Source: Rhizobiaceae bacterium
GTDB taxonomy: Bacteria; Pseudomonadota; Alphaproteobacteria; Rhizobiales; Rhizobiaceae
NCBI GenBank assembly: GCA_016742175.1
Contig: JACVCH010000010.1
Span: 1-64,000 of the forward strand
DNA length: 64,000 bases
Direction: 5' to 3'
Part shown: positions 16,294-25,770 of the stretch, in pieces
Layout of the letters: every line of letters begins with the position of its first letter
Position numbering within the stretch: position 1 is the first letter of the stretch
Notes under the pieces: generated by a model
Told to the model about the DNA's origin: nothing
The model's database searches: none
The model's input: the letters and a program-made list of their open reading frames with translations, nothing else
Position numbers and translations under genes: made by a program

Positions 16294-17930
16294 GACGATG
16301 CCGCGCTCCGCTGGTCGCCTGCGGCAGCGCCGAGCGGCGCCTCGCGCAGGACGAAGCCCGAATAGCCTTGGGCCGCGCAGTCGTTGAGGATGCGGCGATA
16401 GCCCCGGATGCCGCCCGAATAGGGCATGAAGACGCGCGGCTTTCCGGCGATCTCGGCGCCGTTGTAATAGGAGTTGGTGGACATGTAGAGCGTCTCGCGC
16501 GCCCGCTCGTTGACGTGCTCGACCCAGGCGCGCTCGGCTTCCGGCTCCGCCTCGAATTCGACGATGTCGTTGGCGTCCATATAGGCGACAAGGTCGGCCA
16601 GCCAGTCGATCTGCTCCTCGATCGACACCATCACGTTCGACAGGAGCGAGGGGCTGCCGGGGCCGACGATGATCAGCATGTTGGGAAAGCCCGCGACGCC
16701 GACGCCGAGCTGGGTGATCGGGCCTTCCGACCATTTCTCCTTGAGTGTCAGCCCGTCGCGTCCCTCGATGCGGGGCTTCAGGATCGAGCCGGTGAAGGCG
16801 TCGAAGCCGGTCGCAAAGATCACGATGTCGAATTCGTGGGTCTTGTCGGCCGTGCGGATGCCCTTCGGCGTGAACTCCTGGATGGGGAATTCGCGCAGGT
16901 CGGCGAGCTCGACATTGTCGCGGTTGAAGGCCTGGAAATAGCCGCTGTCGACCGAAGGACGGCGGGCGGCGAAGGGATGGCCGCTCGGGACGAGCTTTTC
17001 GCGCAGTTTCGGATCGTCGATCACGGAGCCGATCTTCTTCTGGATGAATTCGGCGGCGGTGTCGTTTGCCGGCTTCGACAGGAGAATGTCGTAATAGGCG
17101 AGGGCGAAGCCGAAGCCGAGCCTGTGCCAGGCGGCCTCGTAGACGCGGTCGCGCTCCTCGGCCGGCACATCGAGCGCGGACTGCCGGTTGGGCTTGAAGC
17201 CAAGGCCGGTTGGGGAATTGCGGCACTGTTCGCGGCGCGCGCGGTAGTCCGCCTTGACGCGGCGGTCTTCTTCGTCGGTCACCGGCGCATTGGCGGCGGG
17301 AACGCTGTAGTTCGGCGTGCGCTGGAAGACGGTCAGATGCGCCGCCTTTTCGGCGATGACGGGCGTCATCTGCATGCCGGACGAGCCGGTGCCGATGATC
17401 GCGACGCGCCTGCCTTCGTAGGTGACCTCGTGCTTCGGCCAGATGCCGCTGTGGATGATCTCGCCTTTGAACGAGGACTGGCCGGGATAGTCGGGCTCCT
17501 TGGTCGTCGAAAGCTGGCCGACGGCCATGACGAGATATTGCGCCGACCATCGGCGGCCGTCGGTCGAGGTGATCGTCCAGCGCGCGGCGGCCTCGTCGTA
17601 GACGGCGCTTTCCATGCGCGTCTTAAGGACGATGTCGCGGCGCAGGTCGAACCGGTCGGCGACGTGGTTGATGTAGCGCAGGATTTCCGGCTGGGTGGCG
17701 TAGCGCTCGCTCCAGCGCCATTCCTGTTCGAGCTCGGGCGAGAAGCTGTAGGAGTAGTCGTAGCTTTCGACGTCGCAGCGGGCGCCGGGATAGGCGTTGT
17801 GATACCAGACGCCGCCGATGTCGTCGGCGGCTTCGAGGACCACGACGCGCTTGCCCATGCCGCGCAGGCGCCACAGGGCGCGCAATCCCGCAAAGCCAGC
17901 GCCGATGATGACCGCGTCGATGACTTCCAC
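16290..17930 (-). CDS. Flavin-containing monooxygenase, Baeyer-Villiger type
   Basis: About 546 residues. Two dinucleotide folds are present: GAGFAG near residue 10 for FAD and GTGSSG near 180 for NADPH. Between them is FKGEIIHSGIWP (about 154-165), which fits the type I Baeyer-Villiger fingerprint FxGxxxHxxxWP. The family inserts oxygen next to a ketone carbonyl to give an ester or lactone. GTG codons end at 17933 and 17930; I chose 17930 because the AGGGAGG site is then 6 bases away rather than 3. It is the first gene of the minus operon. Confidence 0.88.
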   Translation of the reverse strand: MEVIDAVIIGAGFAGLRALWRLRGMGKRVVVLEAADDIGGVWYHNAYPGARCDVESYDYSYSFSPELEQEWRWSERYATQPEILRYINHVADRFDLRRDIVLKTRMESAVYDEAAARWTITSTDGRRWSAQYLVMAVGQLSTTKEPDYPGQSSFKGEIIHSGIWPKHEVTYEGRRVAIIGTGSSGMQMTPVIAEKAAHLTVFQRTPNYSVPAANAPVTDEEDRRVKADYRARREQCRNSPTGLGFKPNRQSALDVPAEERDRVYEAAWHRLGFGFALAYYDILLSKPANDTAAEFIQKKIGSVIDDPKLREKLVPSGHPFAARRPSVDSGYFQAFNRDNVELADLREFPIQEFTPKGIRTADKTHEFDIVIFATGFDAFTGSILKPRIEGRDGLTLKEKWSEGPITQLGVGVAGFPNMLIIVGPGSPSLLSNVMVSIEEQIDWLADLVAYMDANDIVEFEAEPEAERAWVEHVNERARETLYMSTNSYYNGAEIAGKPRVFMPYSGGIRGYRRILNDCAAQGYSGFVLREAPLGAAAGDQRSAASS

Positions 17931-17996
17931 CACGATCCTCCCTGTGACGAGCGCCTGACGGGCAGGTCGCTCGCTATCCTCATGAACAGAATGTCT

Positions 17997-18008
17997 TACT
18001 CATGAGTA
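17997..18008. promoter_or_regulatory. Perfect 12-bp palindrome upstream of the monooxygenase operon
   Basis: TACTCATGAGTA is a perfect inverted repeat 67-78 bp before the GTG start of the monooxygenase gene, in an otherwise unassigned 120-bp space. It resembles the TTAC..GTAA-type palindrome at 1953-1966, so both could bind the same TetR protein. This is a pattern-based inference. Confidence 0.45.
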
Positions 18009-18052
18009 TTTTGCAAGGGTGGGCGGTATTAAGTTTCCGCGATCGCCTCGGA

Positions 18053-18829
18053 TCAGTCGTCGATGATCGCGACCGCGCGCGTCCAGCCGGCGGAGGCCTT
18101 TTCGATCTTCACGGGGAAGCAGCTCACGGTGAAGCCGGTGGCGGGCAGTTCTTCCAGGCGGTGCAGCTTCTCGATGTGGCAATAGCCGGTGTGGCGGCCG
18201 GCCTTGTGGCCTTCCCAGATGAGCGAGGCGTCGCCGGTCTCGGCGTATTTGCGGGCGGTGTGGACGAAGGGGGCGTCCCAGCTCCAGCCGTCGGTTCCGG
18301 TGACACGGATGCCGCGGTCGAGGAGGTACATCGTCGCCTCGTAGCCCATGCCGCAGCCACTCGCGACATAGTCGGGCTGGCCGAATTTCATGCCGGCCGA
18401 CGTGTTGACGACGACGATCTCGAGCGGTTGCAATTCGTGGCCGATGCGCTTCAGCTCCGCCACGACATCGGCGGCCGTCGCGACATAGCCGTCGGCGAAA
18501 TGGCGGAAGTCGAGCTTCACGCCGGGCTGGTAGCACCAGTCGAGCGGCACCTCGTCGATACGCCACGCCGGTTCGCCGTGGTTCATGGTCGGGTGGTAGT
18601 GCCAAGGTGCGTCGAGATGGGTGCCGTTGTGGGTCGACAGCACCACGCGCTCGACCGCCCAGCCGGCGCCGTCGGGCAGGTCCTCGGCCTTGAGGCCGGG
18701 GAAGAAGGGCAGGAGCTGGCCGATGCTCTGCTTGTGGTCGATATATTCGATCGCGGGGATCTGGATCGGCGGATCGGCGGGGATGTCGTTGGCGATCGGC
18801 ACGGACAGGTCGACGATGCGGCGGGCCAT
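18053..18829 (-). CDS. Cyclase family protein (kynurenine-formamidase-like metal hydrolase)
   Basis: A 258-residue protein with the signature HNGTHLDAPWHYH (residues 67-79), the metal-binding HxGTHxDxPxH motif of the cyclase/kynurenine formamidase superfamily. Members hydrolyse amides or cyclic compounds, including ring-opening steps, with a divalent metal. The ATG at 18829 has a strong GGAGGAGA site. It is divergent from the RraA-like gene and lies 120 bp upstream of the monooxygenase on the same strand, so it could share that transcript or have its own. Confidence 0.85.
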   Translation of the reverse strand: MARRIVDLSVPIANDIPADPPIQIPAIEYIDHKQSIGQLLPFFPGLKAEDLPDGAGWAVERVVLSTHNGTHLDAPWHYHPTMNHGEPAWRIDEVPLDWCYQPGVKLDFRHFADGYVATAADVVAELKRIGHELQPLEIVVVNTSAGMKFGQPDYVASGCGMGYEATMYLLDRGIRVTGTDGWSWDAPFVHTARKYAETGDASLIWEGHKAGRHTGYCHIEKLHRLEELPATGFTVSCFPVKIEKASAGWTRAVAIIDD

Positions 18830-19004
18830 GGGTTCTCCTCCGAAGGTTGCCCGCATAGGCGTACAAAGCGGAAGGCCGGTCGCGCAACTGGCCGGCGACG
18901 GGGCCAGCGGCGAATGCGATCGGTCCAGGCCATGTGGGCGGTTTCCCCGGCGCGCATTTGCGCTTAGAGGGAGTGCAACCAACCCAAGCGAGGAGTTTTC
19001 AGGA

Positions 19005-19715
19005 ATGGCATTGGATCAGGCGGCAATCGAGACGCTGAAGGGCGTTTCCACCGCGACGCTCACTACGGTTCTGTTGAAGAAGGGGCTGCGCAACGTGTGG
19101 ATGCGCGGCACCAAGCCGCTGCGTCCCGGCCAGCCGCGCTCGGTCGGCCCGGCCTTCACCTTCCGCTTCGTGCCCGCGCGCGAGGATCTTGCGACGCCGG
19201 CAAGCTGGGGCTCGCCGATTTCGACCCGCGCCGCCATCGAGGCGATGCCGGAAGGCGCGATCGCCGTCATCGACGGCCAGGGCGTGATGGACGCCGGCGT
19301 CTTCGGCGACATCCTCGTCTCGCGCATGGCCAAGCGCGGCGTCGCCGCGATGGTGACGGACGGCGTGGTGCGCGACCTCGCCGGCGTGCTCGGCGCGAAT
19401 TTTCCGGTCTGGTGCAACGGCGTCGCCGCCTCGCCGTCGGTCGCCGGGCTGACATTCGTCAACTGGCAGGAACCGATCGGCTGCGGCGGCGTCGCGGTGT
19501 TCCCCGACGACGTGATCGTGGTCGACGATGACGGCGCGGTCGTCATTCCCGCCGCGCTCCTCGACGAAGTCCTTGCAGAGGCGCCTGAACAGGAGCGCAT
19601 GGAAGCCTGGATCATGGAAGAGGTCGACCGCGGCGTCGCGCTGCCGGGCCTCTATCCGATGAATGCCGAGACGAAGGCCCGCTACGAGGCCTTCAAGGCC
19701 GGCTCGTCGAAATAG
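19005..19715 (+). CDS. RraA family protein (HMG/CHA-aldolase-like)
   Basis: A 236-residue protein of the RraA / demethylmenaquinone methyltransferase-like family. The metal- and pyruvate-binding motif appears as TDGVVRD (Arg and Asp of GxxRD), preceded by VIDGQGVMDAGVFGDIL. Family members are 4-hydroxy-4-methyl-2-oxoglutarate/oxaloacetate aldolases or the unrelated-function RNase E inhibitor RraA; in catabolic clusters the aldolase or decarboxylase role is more likely. An AGGAG site precedes the ATG by 10 bp. It is divergent from the cyclase gene. Confidence 0.82.
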   Translation: MALDQAAIETLKGVSTATLTTVLLKKGLRNVWMRGTKPLRPGQPRSVGPAFTFRFVPAREDLATPASWGSPISTRAAIEAMPEGAIAVIDGQGVMDAGVFGDILVSRMAKRGVAAMVTDGVVRDLAGVLGANFPVWCNGVAASPSVAGLTFVNWQEPIGCGGVAVFPDDVIVVDDDGAVVIPAALLDEVLAEAPEQERMEAWIMEEVDRGVALPGLYPMNAETKARYEAFKAGSSK

Positions 19716-19762
19716 GGAAGACTGCCGGGCGTAGGCGGTTGCCGCGCCCGGCTTCCCCGCGC

Positions 19763-20068
19763 TCAGCGCAGGGAGATGATCTCGGCCATCCAGGGTTCGG
19801 CGTCGCGACGCGCGGCGATCGCCTGGTCGACCTCGTTGAAGAAAGCGCCGACGGCTTCATCCTGCGCGCGTTCCGGCAGGCCGAGGAGCTCGAGTTCGGC
19901 GAACATGGTCTGCGCCACGCGGCCGGCATAGCGATCCGCGACGCGGTCGTTGCTCGCACGTTGCAAGGCGGTGGCGACGGCCTCGATGCGGCCCTGCCGG
20001 CGCTCCATCGGAAACAGCCGGATCGCGGCGCTGGCCGCTTCATCTTCATTCAAACGCACGCTACCCAT
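19763..20068 (-). CDS. DUF6074-like small protein
   Basis: A 101-residue protein from the ATG at 20068; a TTG at 20089 would add seven residues. The pattern AIRLFPMERRQGRIEAVATAL..ASNDRVADRYAGRV..GLPERAQDEAVGAFFNEVDQAI resembles short alphaproteobacterial proteins grouped as DUF6074, whose function I do not know. No signal or membrane segment is visible. It faces the plus-strand TPR gene at 20245 across a 176-bp region that must contain both promoters. Confidence 0.6.
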   Translation of the reverse strand: MGSVRLNEDEAASAAIRLFPMERRQGRIEAVATALQRASNDRVADRYAGRVAQTMFAELELLGLPERAQDEAVGAFFNEVDQAIAARRDAEPWMAEIISLR

Positions 20069-20244
20069 CCCCTCGGTCACGAAATGCAAGTCCGCCGGTG
20101 CGAATCGCCCGGCCTTGTCCGCATGATTGTCGCCGCGTGGTTGACGAGATGTTACTTTCGCCGAAATGCGCGTGAACGCTGCGGGCTTGGCATCGGGTCC
20201 GCGGCGGGCGTAGGCTCGGCGCCGTCATCAACCGGGACTGTTTC

Positions 20245-21567
20245 ATGGCGACCGATGCGCTCGATCTTTCCATCTCCGGCGGTGCGAACGGGGCGGATGC
20301 GCATCTGATGCGCGGCGTCGCCGACCTGCAATGCTTCATCGGCGATCCGGTGGGTGCGGCGCATGCGGCGATCGCGGCCGATCCGGACACGGTGATGGCG
20401 CATGTGCTGAAGGGCTATCTCTACGGGCTCTCGACCGAGCCGACCGCCGCGCCCGTCGTTCGCGCCGCCCATGCGGCCGCAGCAGTGCTGCCGGCCAATC
20501 CGCGCGAGCGCGTGCATGTCGAAGCGCTCGGCCATCTGGCCGAAGGCCGCTGGCACGATGCGGGCCGGGTGCTCGCCGACCTGACTGCCGAGCATCCTAG
20601 AGATGCGCTGGCGCTGCAGGCGGGGCACCAGATCGACTTCTTCACCGGCAATGCGGCGATGCTGCGCGGGCGGATCGAGCGCGCGCTGCCGGTCTGGGAC
20701 GAGAGCATGGCGGGCTACCACGCGATCCTCGGCATGCGCGCCTTCGGGCTTGAGGAAAACGCCGACTACGGCGAGGCCGAGCAGGCCGGGCGGCGGGCGG
20801 TCGAGCTCAATCCGCGCGACGGCTGGGCGCAGCATGCGGTGGCGCATGTCATGGAGATGCAGTGCCGGCAGCGCGAGGGCATCGCCTGGATGCGCGGCAA
20901 TGCCGAGCATTGGACGAAGGAGAGTTTTCTGCAGGTCCACAATTGGTGGCACCTCGCGCTCTACCATTTCGACCTCGGCGAGACCGACGAGGTGCTGGCG
21001 CTTTATGACGGCCCGATCTTCGGTGCCCGCTCCACGATCGCGCTCAACATGGTCGATGCGTCGGCGATACTCTGGCGGTTGCACCTTGGCGGCGTCGATG
21101 TCGGCGGGCGCTGGACGCCGCTCGCCGCGCAATGGGCGCCGCATGCAGGTGCGTCGGCCTATGCCTTCAACGACATGCACGCGATGATGGCTTTCGTCGC
21201 GGGCGGGCGCGAGGAGGAGGCGGCGCGCCTTCTCGCCGCGCAGGACGACGCGGTCGCCGGCGCCGGCGACAATGCCGGCTTCACGCGCGATGTCGGCCGG
21301 CCGATCGCCCGCGCGCTCGACGCCTTCGGGCGCGGCGACTATGCCGAGACGGTGCGGTTGCTCGGCGCCGTGCGGTCGCGGGCGCATTCCTTCGGCGGAA
21401 GCCACGCGCAGCGCGACGTGATCGACCTGACGCTGATCGAGGCGGCGATCCGCTCCGGCGACCGTTCGACGGCCGGACAACTGACCGCCGAGCGCGCCGG
21501 CCAGCGCGAGGCGAGCCCGATGTCGGGCATCCTGCGGCAGCGCGCGGACGCCATCGCTGCCCTCTGA
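20245..21567 (+). CDS. Tetratricopeptide-repeat protein, TTC38-like
   Basis: A 440-residue soluble protein made of helical TPR-like repeats. HNWWHLALYHFDLGETDEVL and YDGPIF..RSTIALNMVDASAILWRL match the TTC38 (tetratricopeptide repeat protein 38) family, found in bacteria and animals and without a defined biochemical function. It lies 83 bp before xylB on the same strand but there is no evidence that it takes part in xylose use. Confidence 0.75.
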   Translation: MATDALDLSISGGANGADAHLMRGVADLQCFIGDPVGAAHAAIAADPDTVMAHVLKGYLYGLSTEPTAAPVVRAAHAAAAVLPANPRERVHVEALGHLAEGRWHDAGRVLADLTAEHPRDALALQAGHQIDFFTGNAAMLRGRIERALPVWDESMAGYHAILGMRAFGLEENADYGEAEQAGRRAVELNPRDGWAQHAVAHVMEMQCRQREGIAWMRGNAEHWTKESFLQVHNWWHLALYHFDLGETDEVLALYDGPIFGARSTIALNMVDASAILWRLHLGGVDVGGRWTPLAAQWAPHAGASAYAFNDMHAMMAFVAGGREEEAARLLAAQDDAVAGAGDNAGFTRDVGRPIARALDAFGRGDYAETVRLLGAVRSRAHSFGGSHAQRDVIDLTLIEAAIRSGDRSTAGQLTAERAGQREASPMSGILRQRADAIAAL

Positions 21568-21650
21568 TCGCGATTTATTGCGAGTTCCGAAAAAATTCGA
21601 CTCGGCGGCGGCGTGCAATCTGCTAAGAGTGCGTCCGGGAGGAATTCGCC

Positions 21651-23099
21651 ATGTATCTCGGGCTCGATCTCGGCACGTCCGGTCTGAAGGCGCTGCTGAT
21701 CGACGCCGACCAGAAGGTCGTCGCGTCGGCATCTGCCGCGCTTTCCGTCTCGCGCCCGCATGAGGGCTGGTCCGAGCAGGACCCGGCCGACTGGATCGCG
21801 GCGGCCGAGGAGGCGATCGGGGCGCTCGTCCTGTCCCACGCGAAGCAGATGGCCGCGTTGCGCGGCATCGGCCTGTCCGGCCAGATGCATGGCGCGACAC
21901 TGGTCGACGGCGCCGGCATGGTGCTGCGGCCGTGCATCTTGTGGAACGACACGCGCAGCCATGCCGAGGCGCGCGCGCTCGACGCCGATCCGCGCTTCCG
22001 TCAGATCACCGGCAACATCGTCTTTCCCGGCTTCACCGCGCCCAAGCTCGCCTGGATCCGCACCAACGAGCCGGAGATTTTTGCGCGCGTCGCAAAGGTG
22101 CTCTTGCCGAAGGATTATCTGCGCCTCTGGCTCACCGGCGAGACGATCTCGGACATGTCGGATTCGGCCGGAACCGCCTGGCTCGACGTTGCGGGCCGGC
22201 GCTGGTCGCCGGACCTTCTCGCCGCGACCGGCCTTGGCGAAGAGCACATGCCGCGCCTCGTCGAGGGCACCGCACCTGCCGGCCAGTTGCGCGGCGAGCT
22301 TGCCGCCAAATGGGGCATGACCGGCCATGTCGTCGTGGCGGGCGGGGCGGGGGACAATGCGGCCTCGGCCTGCGGGCTCGGCGTCGCCAAGGGTGGCGAG
22401 GCTTTCGTTTCGCTCGGCACGTCGGGCGTCGTCTTCGCCGCGACGGATGCCTATCTGCCGAACCCGCAAAGTGCCGTTCACACGTTCTGTCACGCGATCC
22501 CGCAGACATGGCACCAGATGGGCGTCATCTTGTCGGCAACGGACGGGCTCAACTGGCTGGCCGGCGTCACCGGCGCGAAGCCGGCCGAGCTGACGGGCGA
22601 ACTCGGCGCCGAGCTGCGCGCGCCGTCGGGCGTCACCTTCCTGCCTTACCTTTCCGGCGAGCGCACGCCGCACAACGACGCCGCTATCCGCGGCGCCCTC
22701 ATCGGCCTGTCGCACCAGAGCGACCGCGCGAGCCTGACGCAGGCGGTGCTCGAAGGCGTCGCCTTTGCACTGCGCGACAATCTCGAGGCGCTGCGCGCGG
22801 CAGGGACCGAGCTTGCCGCCGTCATGGCGGTCGGCGGCGGCTCGCGCTCGCAGCTCTGGCTGAAGACGATCGCCACAGTGCTCGGCATCCCGGTCGAGCT
22901 GCCGGCCGACGGCGATTTCGGCGCGGCTTTCGGTGCCGCAAGGCTCGGCCTCATCGCGGCTGAAAACGCCGAGCCGTCATCCGTCCTGACGCGGCCCGGC
23001 ATTGCCTCGATCATCGAACCCGACCGCGCGCTGGCTTCGGCCTATGGGGACGCCTATGCGCGTTTCCGCGCGCTTTATCCTGCACTCAAAGGAGTCTGA
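21651..23099 (+). CDS. xylB: Xylulokinase
   Basis: A 482-residue FGGY-family sugar kinase. The N-terminal ATPase motif [14 protein letters not shown], the substrate segment [22 protein letters not shown] and the C-terminal [12 protein letters not shown] are typical of xylulokinases. It phosphorylates D-xylulose to xylulose 5-phosphate. GGGAGGAA precedes the ATG, and xylA starts 4 bp after its stop. No XylR or xylose transporter lies nearby in the window. Confidence 0.95.
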   Translation: MYLGLDLGTSGLKALLIDADQKVVASASAALSVSRPHEGWSEQDPADWIAAAEEAIGALVLSHAKQMAALRGIGLSGQMHGATLVDGAGMVLRPCILWNDTRSHAEARALDADPRFRQITGNIVFPGFTAPKLAWIRTNEPEIFARVAKVLLPKDYLRLWLTGETISDMSDSAGTAWLDVAGRRWSPDLLAATGLGEEHMPRLVEGTAPAGQLRGELAAKWGMTGHVVVAGGAGDNAASACGLGVAKGGEAFVSLGTSGVVFAATDAYLPNPQSAVHTFCHAIPQTWHQMGVILSATDGLNWLAGVTGAKPAELTGELGAELRAPSGVTFLPYLSGERTPHNDAAIRGALIGLSHQSDRASLTQAVLEGVAFALRDNLEALRAAGTELAAVMAVGGGSRSQLWLKTIATVLGIPVELPADGDFGAAFGAARLGLIAAENAEPSSVLTRPGIASIIEPDRALASAYGDAYARFRALYPALKGV

Positions 23100-23103
23100 C
23101 CCC

Positions 23104-24414
23104 ATGAGCACCGGTTTCTTCGGCGACATCAAGCCGATCAGGTTCGAAGGCCCGCAATCGACGTCCGAACTCGCCTACAGGCACTACGATCCCGACGAGG
23201 TCGTTCTCGGCAAGCGGATGGAGGACCATCTGCGCTTTGCCGTCGCCTACTGGCACTCCTTTGCCTGGCCGGGCGGCGACCCGTTCGGCGGCCAGACCTT
23301 CGAGCGGCCCTGGTTTGGCGACACGATGGAAGCGGCGAAGAAAAAGGCCGACGTCGCTTTCGAGATGTTCCAGCTTCTCGGCGCGCCCTTCTACTGCTTC
23401 CACGATGCCGACGTGCGGCCCGAGGGCGCGACGCTCAAGGAGAGCATTTCGCGTCTGGACGAGATCGCAGATGTATTCGCGAAGAAGCAGGAAGAGAGCG
23501 GCGTGAAGCTCCTCTGGGGCACCGCCAATCTCTTCTCGCATCGCCGCTACATGGCGGGCGCGGCGACCAATCCGGACCCGGACGTCTTCGCCTATGCGGC
23601 CGTGACCGTGAAGAGCTGCGTCGACGTCACCAAGCGGCTCGGCGGCCAGAACTACGTGCTGTGGGGCGGGCGCGAGGGCTACGAGACGCTTCTCAACACC
23701 GACATGAAGCGCGAGCGCGAGCAGGCGGGGCGGTTCCTGTCGCTCGTCGTCGACTATGCGAAGAAGATCGGGTTCAACGGCACGATCCTGATCGAGCCCA
23801 AGCCGCAGGAGCCGACCAAGCACCAGTATGATTTCGACGTTGCGACCGTCTATGGCTTCCTCAAGGATTTCGGTCTGGAGAAGGAGGTCAAGGTCAATAT
23901 CGAGCAGGGCCACGCCATCCTCGCCGGCCATTCCTTCGAGCACGAACTGGCGCTCGCCGGCGCGCTCGGGATCTTTGGTTCGATCGACATGAACCGCAAC
24001 GACTACCAGTCCGGCTGGGACACCGACCAGTTCCCCAACAATGTGCCGGAAATGGCGCTCGCCTATCTGGAGGTGCTGAAGGCCGGCGGCTTCACCACCG
24101 GCGGCACCAATTTCGACGCCAAGCTGCGCCGCCAGTCGCTCGATCCGGTCGACCTGCTGGCGGCCCATGTCGGCGGCATGGATTGCTGCGCGCGCGGCCT
24201 CAAGGCGGCAGCGAAGATCATCGAGGACAAGGCGCTCTCCGCCCCGCTCGAGGAGCGCTATGCCGGCTGGTCCGACCCGGACGCGGCAAAGATGCTCGAT
24301 GGGTCTTATTCGCTCGAAGAGATCTCAAACTGGGCGCTCGATGCCGGCATCGACCCGCAGCCGGTCTCGGGCCGGCAGGAGCGGCTGGAGAACATCGTCA
24401 ACCGCTACGTCTAG
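23104..24414 (+). CDS. xylA: Xylose isomerase
   Basis: A 436-residue class II xylose isomerase of usual length. Metal- and substrate-binding motifs are all present: FCFHDAD-type segment ([12 protein letters not shown]), [39 protein letters not shown] and [10 protein letters not shown]. It interconverts D-xylose and D-xylulose. The ATG at 23104 follows AAAGGAG and is separated from xylB by only 4 bp; an in-frame extension upstream would overlap xylB and is rejected. Confidence 0.96.
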   Translation: MSTGFFGDIKPIRFEGPQSTSELAYRHYDPDEVVLGKRMEDHLRFAVAYWHSFAWPGGDPFGGQTFERPWFGDTMEAAKKKADVAFEMFQLLGAPFYCFHDADVRPEGATLKESISRLDEIADVFAKKQEESGVKLLWGTANLFSHRRYMAGAATNPDPDVFAYAAVTVKSCVDVTKRLGGQNYVLWGGREGYETLLNTDMKREREQAGRFLSLVVDYAKKIGFNGTILIEPKPQEPTKHQYDFDVATVYGFLKDFGLEKEVKVNIEQGHAILAGHSFEHELALAGALGIFGSIDMNRNDYQSGWDTDQFPNNVPEMALAYLEVLKAGGFTTGGTNFDAKLRRQSLDPVDLLAAHVGGMDCCARGLKAAAKIIEDKALSAPLEERYAGWSDPDAAKMLDGSYSLEEISNWALDAGIDPQPVSGRQERLENIVNRYV

Positions 24415-24557
24415 CAGCGCAAAAGCAAGGCGCGTTTACGTCTGGGGCGGCACGGGGAAGAAAAGTCTCACCCCCGCCCCATTTCGAACGCGCCCTTGTC
24501 TTCGCTCTGTCATCGATCCCGGCTATTTCTTCGCGCAATCGACGAAAGGAGGAATCG

Positions 24558-24776
24558 ATGCTTCATCATTTTCACCATGCCGCCCGTCCGGACCGTGCGC
24601 TCCGCAATGGTTCCGCCGACATGGTATCGATCGTCGACCGGCTCTTGGCCGTTGCGGAGCTTCCCGAAACTGACAACGAGATCGACCGCGCCATCGCGCA
24701 GCACCGCCAGTTGACGCTCGCCCGCACGATCAAGGGCCTGATTGAGCGCGACGAAGGCGGCTGCGAAGCGGCCTGA
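24558..24776 (+). CDS. Small hypothetical protein, 72 residues
   Basis: A short frame with a very strong ribosome site (AAAGGAGG) 5-8 bases before its ATG. The product begins with a His-rich stretch (MLHHFHH) and has an amphipathic helical body, VDRLLAVAELPETDNEIDRAIAQHRQLTLARTIKGL; it carries two acidic-Cys residues near the end. I do not recognise the family. It lies 143 bp after xylA and is followed directly by a palindromic repeat. Confidence 0.55.
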   Translation: MLHHFHHAARPDRALRNGSADMVSIVDRLLAVAELPETDNEIDRAIAQHRQLTLARTIKGLIERDEGGCEAA

Positions 24777-24785
24777 TTGCGTCGC

Positions 24786-24955
24786 TGCGTCCTTCGAGGC
24801 CCGCCGAAGAGGCGGGCACCTCAGGATGAGGCAGGTTTGCGTTTCGAGCTCGCTGCGTCTTTCAGTCGAGCACCAACCGTCCTCATCCTGAGGTGCGAGC
24901 CTCCACGACATCGACGAGCGGCCACACCCTCGCCGGGCGAGCCTCGAAGGACGCA
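24786..24955. repeat. Dispersed palindromic element, type C (170 bp)
   Basis: Outer perfect 15-bp inverted repeats, TGCGTCCTTCGAGGC (24786-24800) and its complement (24941-24955), enclose inner perfect 16-bp inverted repeats, GCACCTCAGGATGAGG (24816-24831) and its complement (24881-24896). The nested hairpin lies between the small ORF and the convergent pca regulator. The sequence resembles palindromes scattered through many alphaproteobacterial genomes. Confidence 0.85.
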
Positions 24956-24959
24956 CTCC

Positions 24960-25754
24960 CTACTGCACCACGAAAAAATCCTCGATCGAATTGGCTGCCT
25001 TCTTCAGGAGCGGGAGGAATTCCCGCTCCATTTCCGACAGCGGCATTCGCGCCGATTGCGTCGAGACGTTGATCGCCGCGACGATCGCGCCGGTGCGGTC
25101 GCGGATCGGGACGGCGATGGAGCGCAGGCCGATCTCCAGTTCCTGGTCGACGATGGCGTAGCCGTCCGTGCGCGCCTTGGCGACGAGGCGAGCGAGTTCG
25201 ACCGGGTCGATCACCGTCCGGTCGGTCTTGGCGGCAATCCTTGCACGGGTGAGGAATGCTGCGAGGTCTGCTTCGGGCAGACCTGAAAGAAGAACCCGGC
25301 CCATCGACGTGCAGAAGGCCGGCAGGCGCGTGCCGACATGGAGCGCAACGCCGAGAATGCGCGCGCCGGCGATGCGCGCGACATAAACCACGTCCTCATC
25401 CGCCAGCACCGCCGCCGAGCAGCTTTCGTTCAGCGCCTGCGAGACCTCGCGCATGAAGGGTTCGGCATAGGTCCACAGCGAGGCGCCGGATAGCCATGTG
25501 CGGCCGAGCGTGATGAGGCGCGGCGACAGGCGGAAGATGCGCCCGTCCTGCCTTGCATAGCCGGCTGCGACGAGGGTCAGCAGGAAGCGCCGTGCGCCGG
25601 CGCGGGTCAAGCCGGCGCGGTCGGCGACCTCGCTCATCGTCAGGCCGGCCGGATGCGCCGCCAGGATTTCCATGACGCCCAGCCCGCGCTCCAAGGACCC
25701 GACGAGGTCGGAGCGGCTTGCCTGCTCTTCGATTGACACGTTACCCTCGGTCAT
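24960..25754 (-). CDS. pcaR: IclR family regulator, PcaR/PobR type
   Basis: A 264-residue regulator: N-terminal winged helix-turn-helix (GLTMSEVADRAGLTRAGARRFLLTL) and C-terminal effector domain with ILGVALHVGTRLPAFCTSMGRVLLSGL and IVDQELEIGLRSIAVPI, the pattern of the PcaR/PcaU/PobR subgroup. Members activate beta-ketoadipate pathway genes in response to pathway intermediates. It is divergent from the pcaIJF genes; the 104-bp space holds two palindromes. Symbol assigned by subgroup and context. Confidence 0.85.
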   Translation of the reverse strand: MTEGNVSIEEQASRSDLVGSLERGLGVMEILAAHPAGLTMSEVADRAGLTRAGARRFLLTLVAAGYARQDGRIFRLSPRLITLGRTWLSGASLWTYAEPFMREVSQALNESCSAAVLADEDVVYVARIAGARILGVALHVGTRLPAFCTSMGRVLLSGLPEADLAAFLTRARIAAKTDRTVIDPVELARLVAKARTDGYAIVDQELEIGLRSIAVPIRDRTGAIVAAINVSTQSARMPLSEMEREFLPLLKKAANSIEDFFVVQ

Positions 25755-25770
25755 CTAGAGCATGTATCGC

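Noticed and set aside
18830-19004. Riboswitch or operator in the cyclase/RraA divergent space
   Set aside because: I found only ordinary ribosome sites and no conserved riboswitch core or strong palindrome.
1-19715. Integrative element or genomic island with defined ends
   Set aside because: Only one IS end is visible; no integrase, tRNA target, attachment repeats or right boundary could be found.
21568-21650. XylR operator upstream of xylB
   Set aside because: No convincing inverted repeat and no XylR gene nearby.
24777-24959. Extension of the small ORF or a gene on either strand through the type C element
   Set aside because: The region is explained by nested perfect inverted repeats and carries no ribosome site or family sequence.
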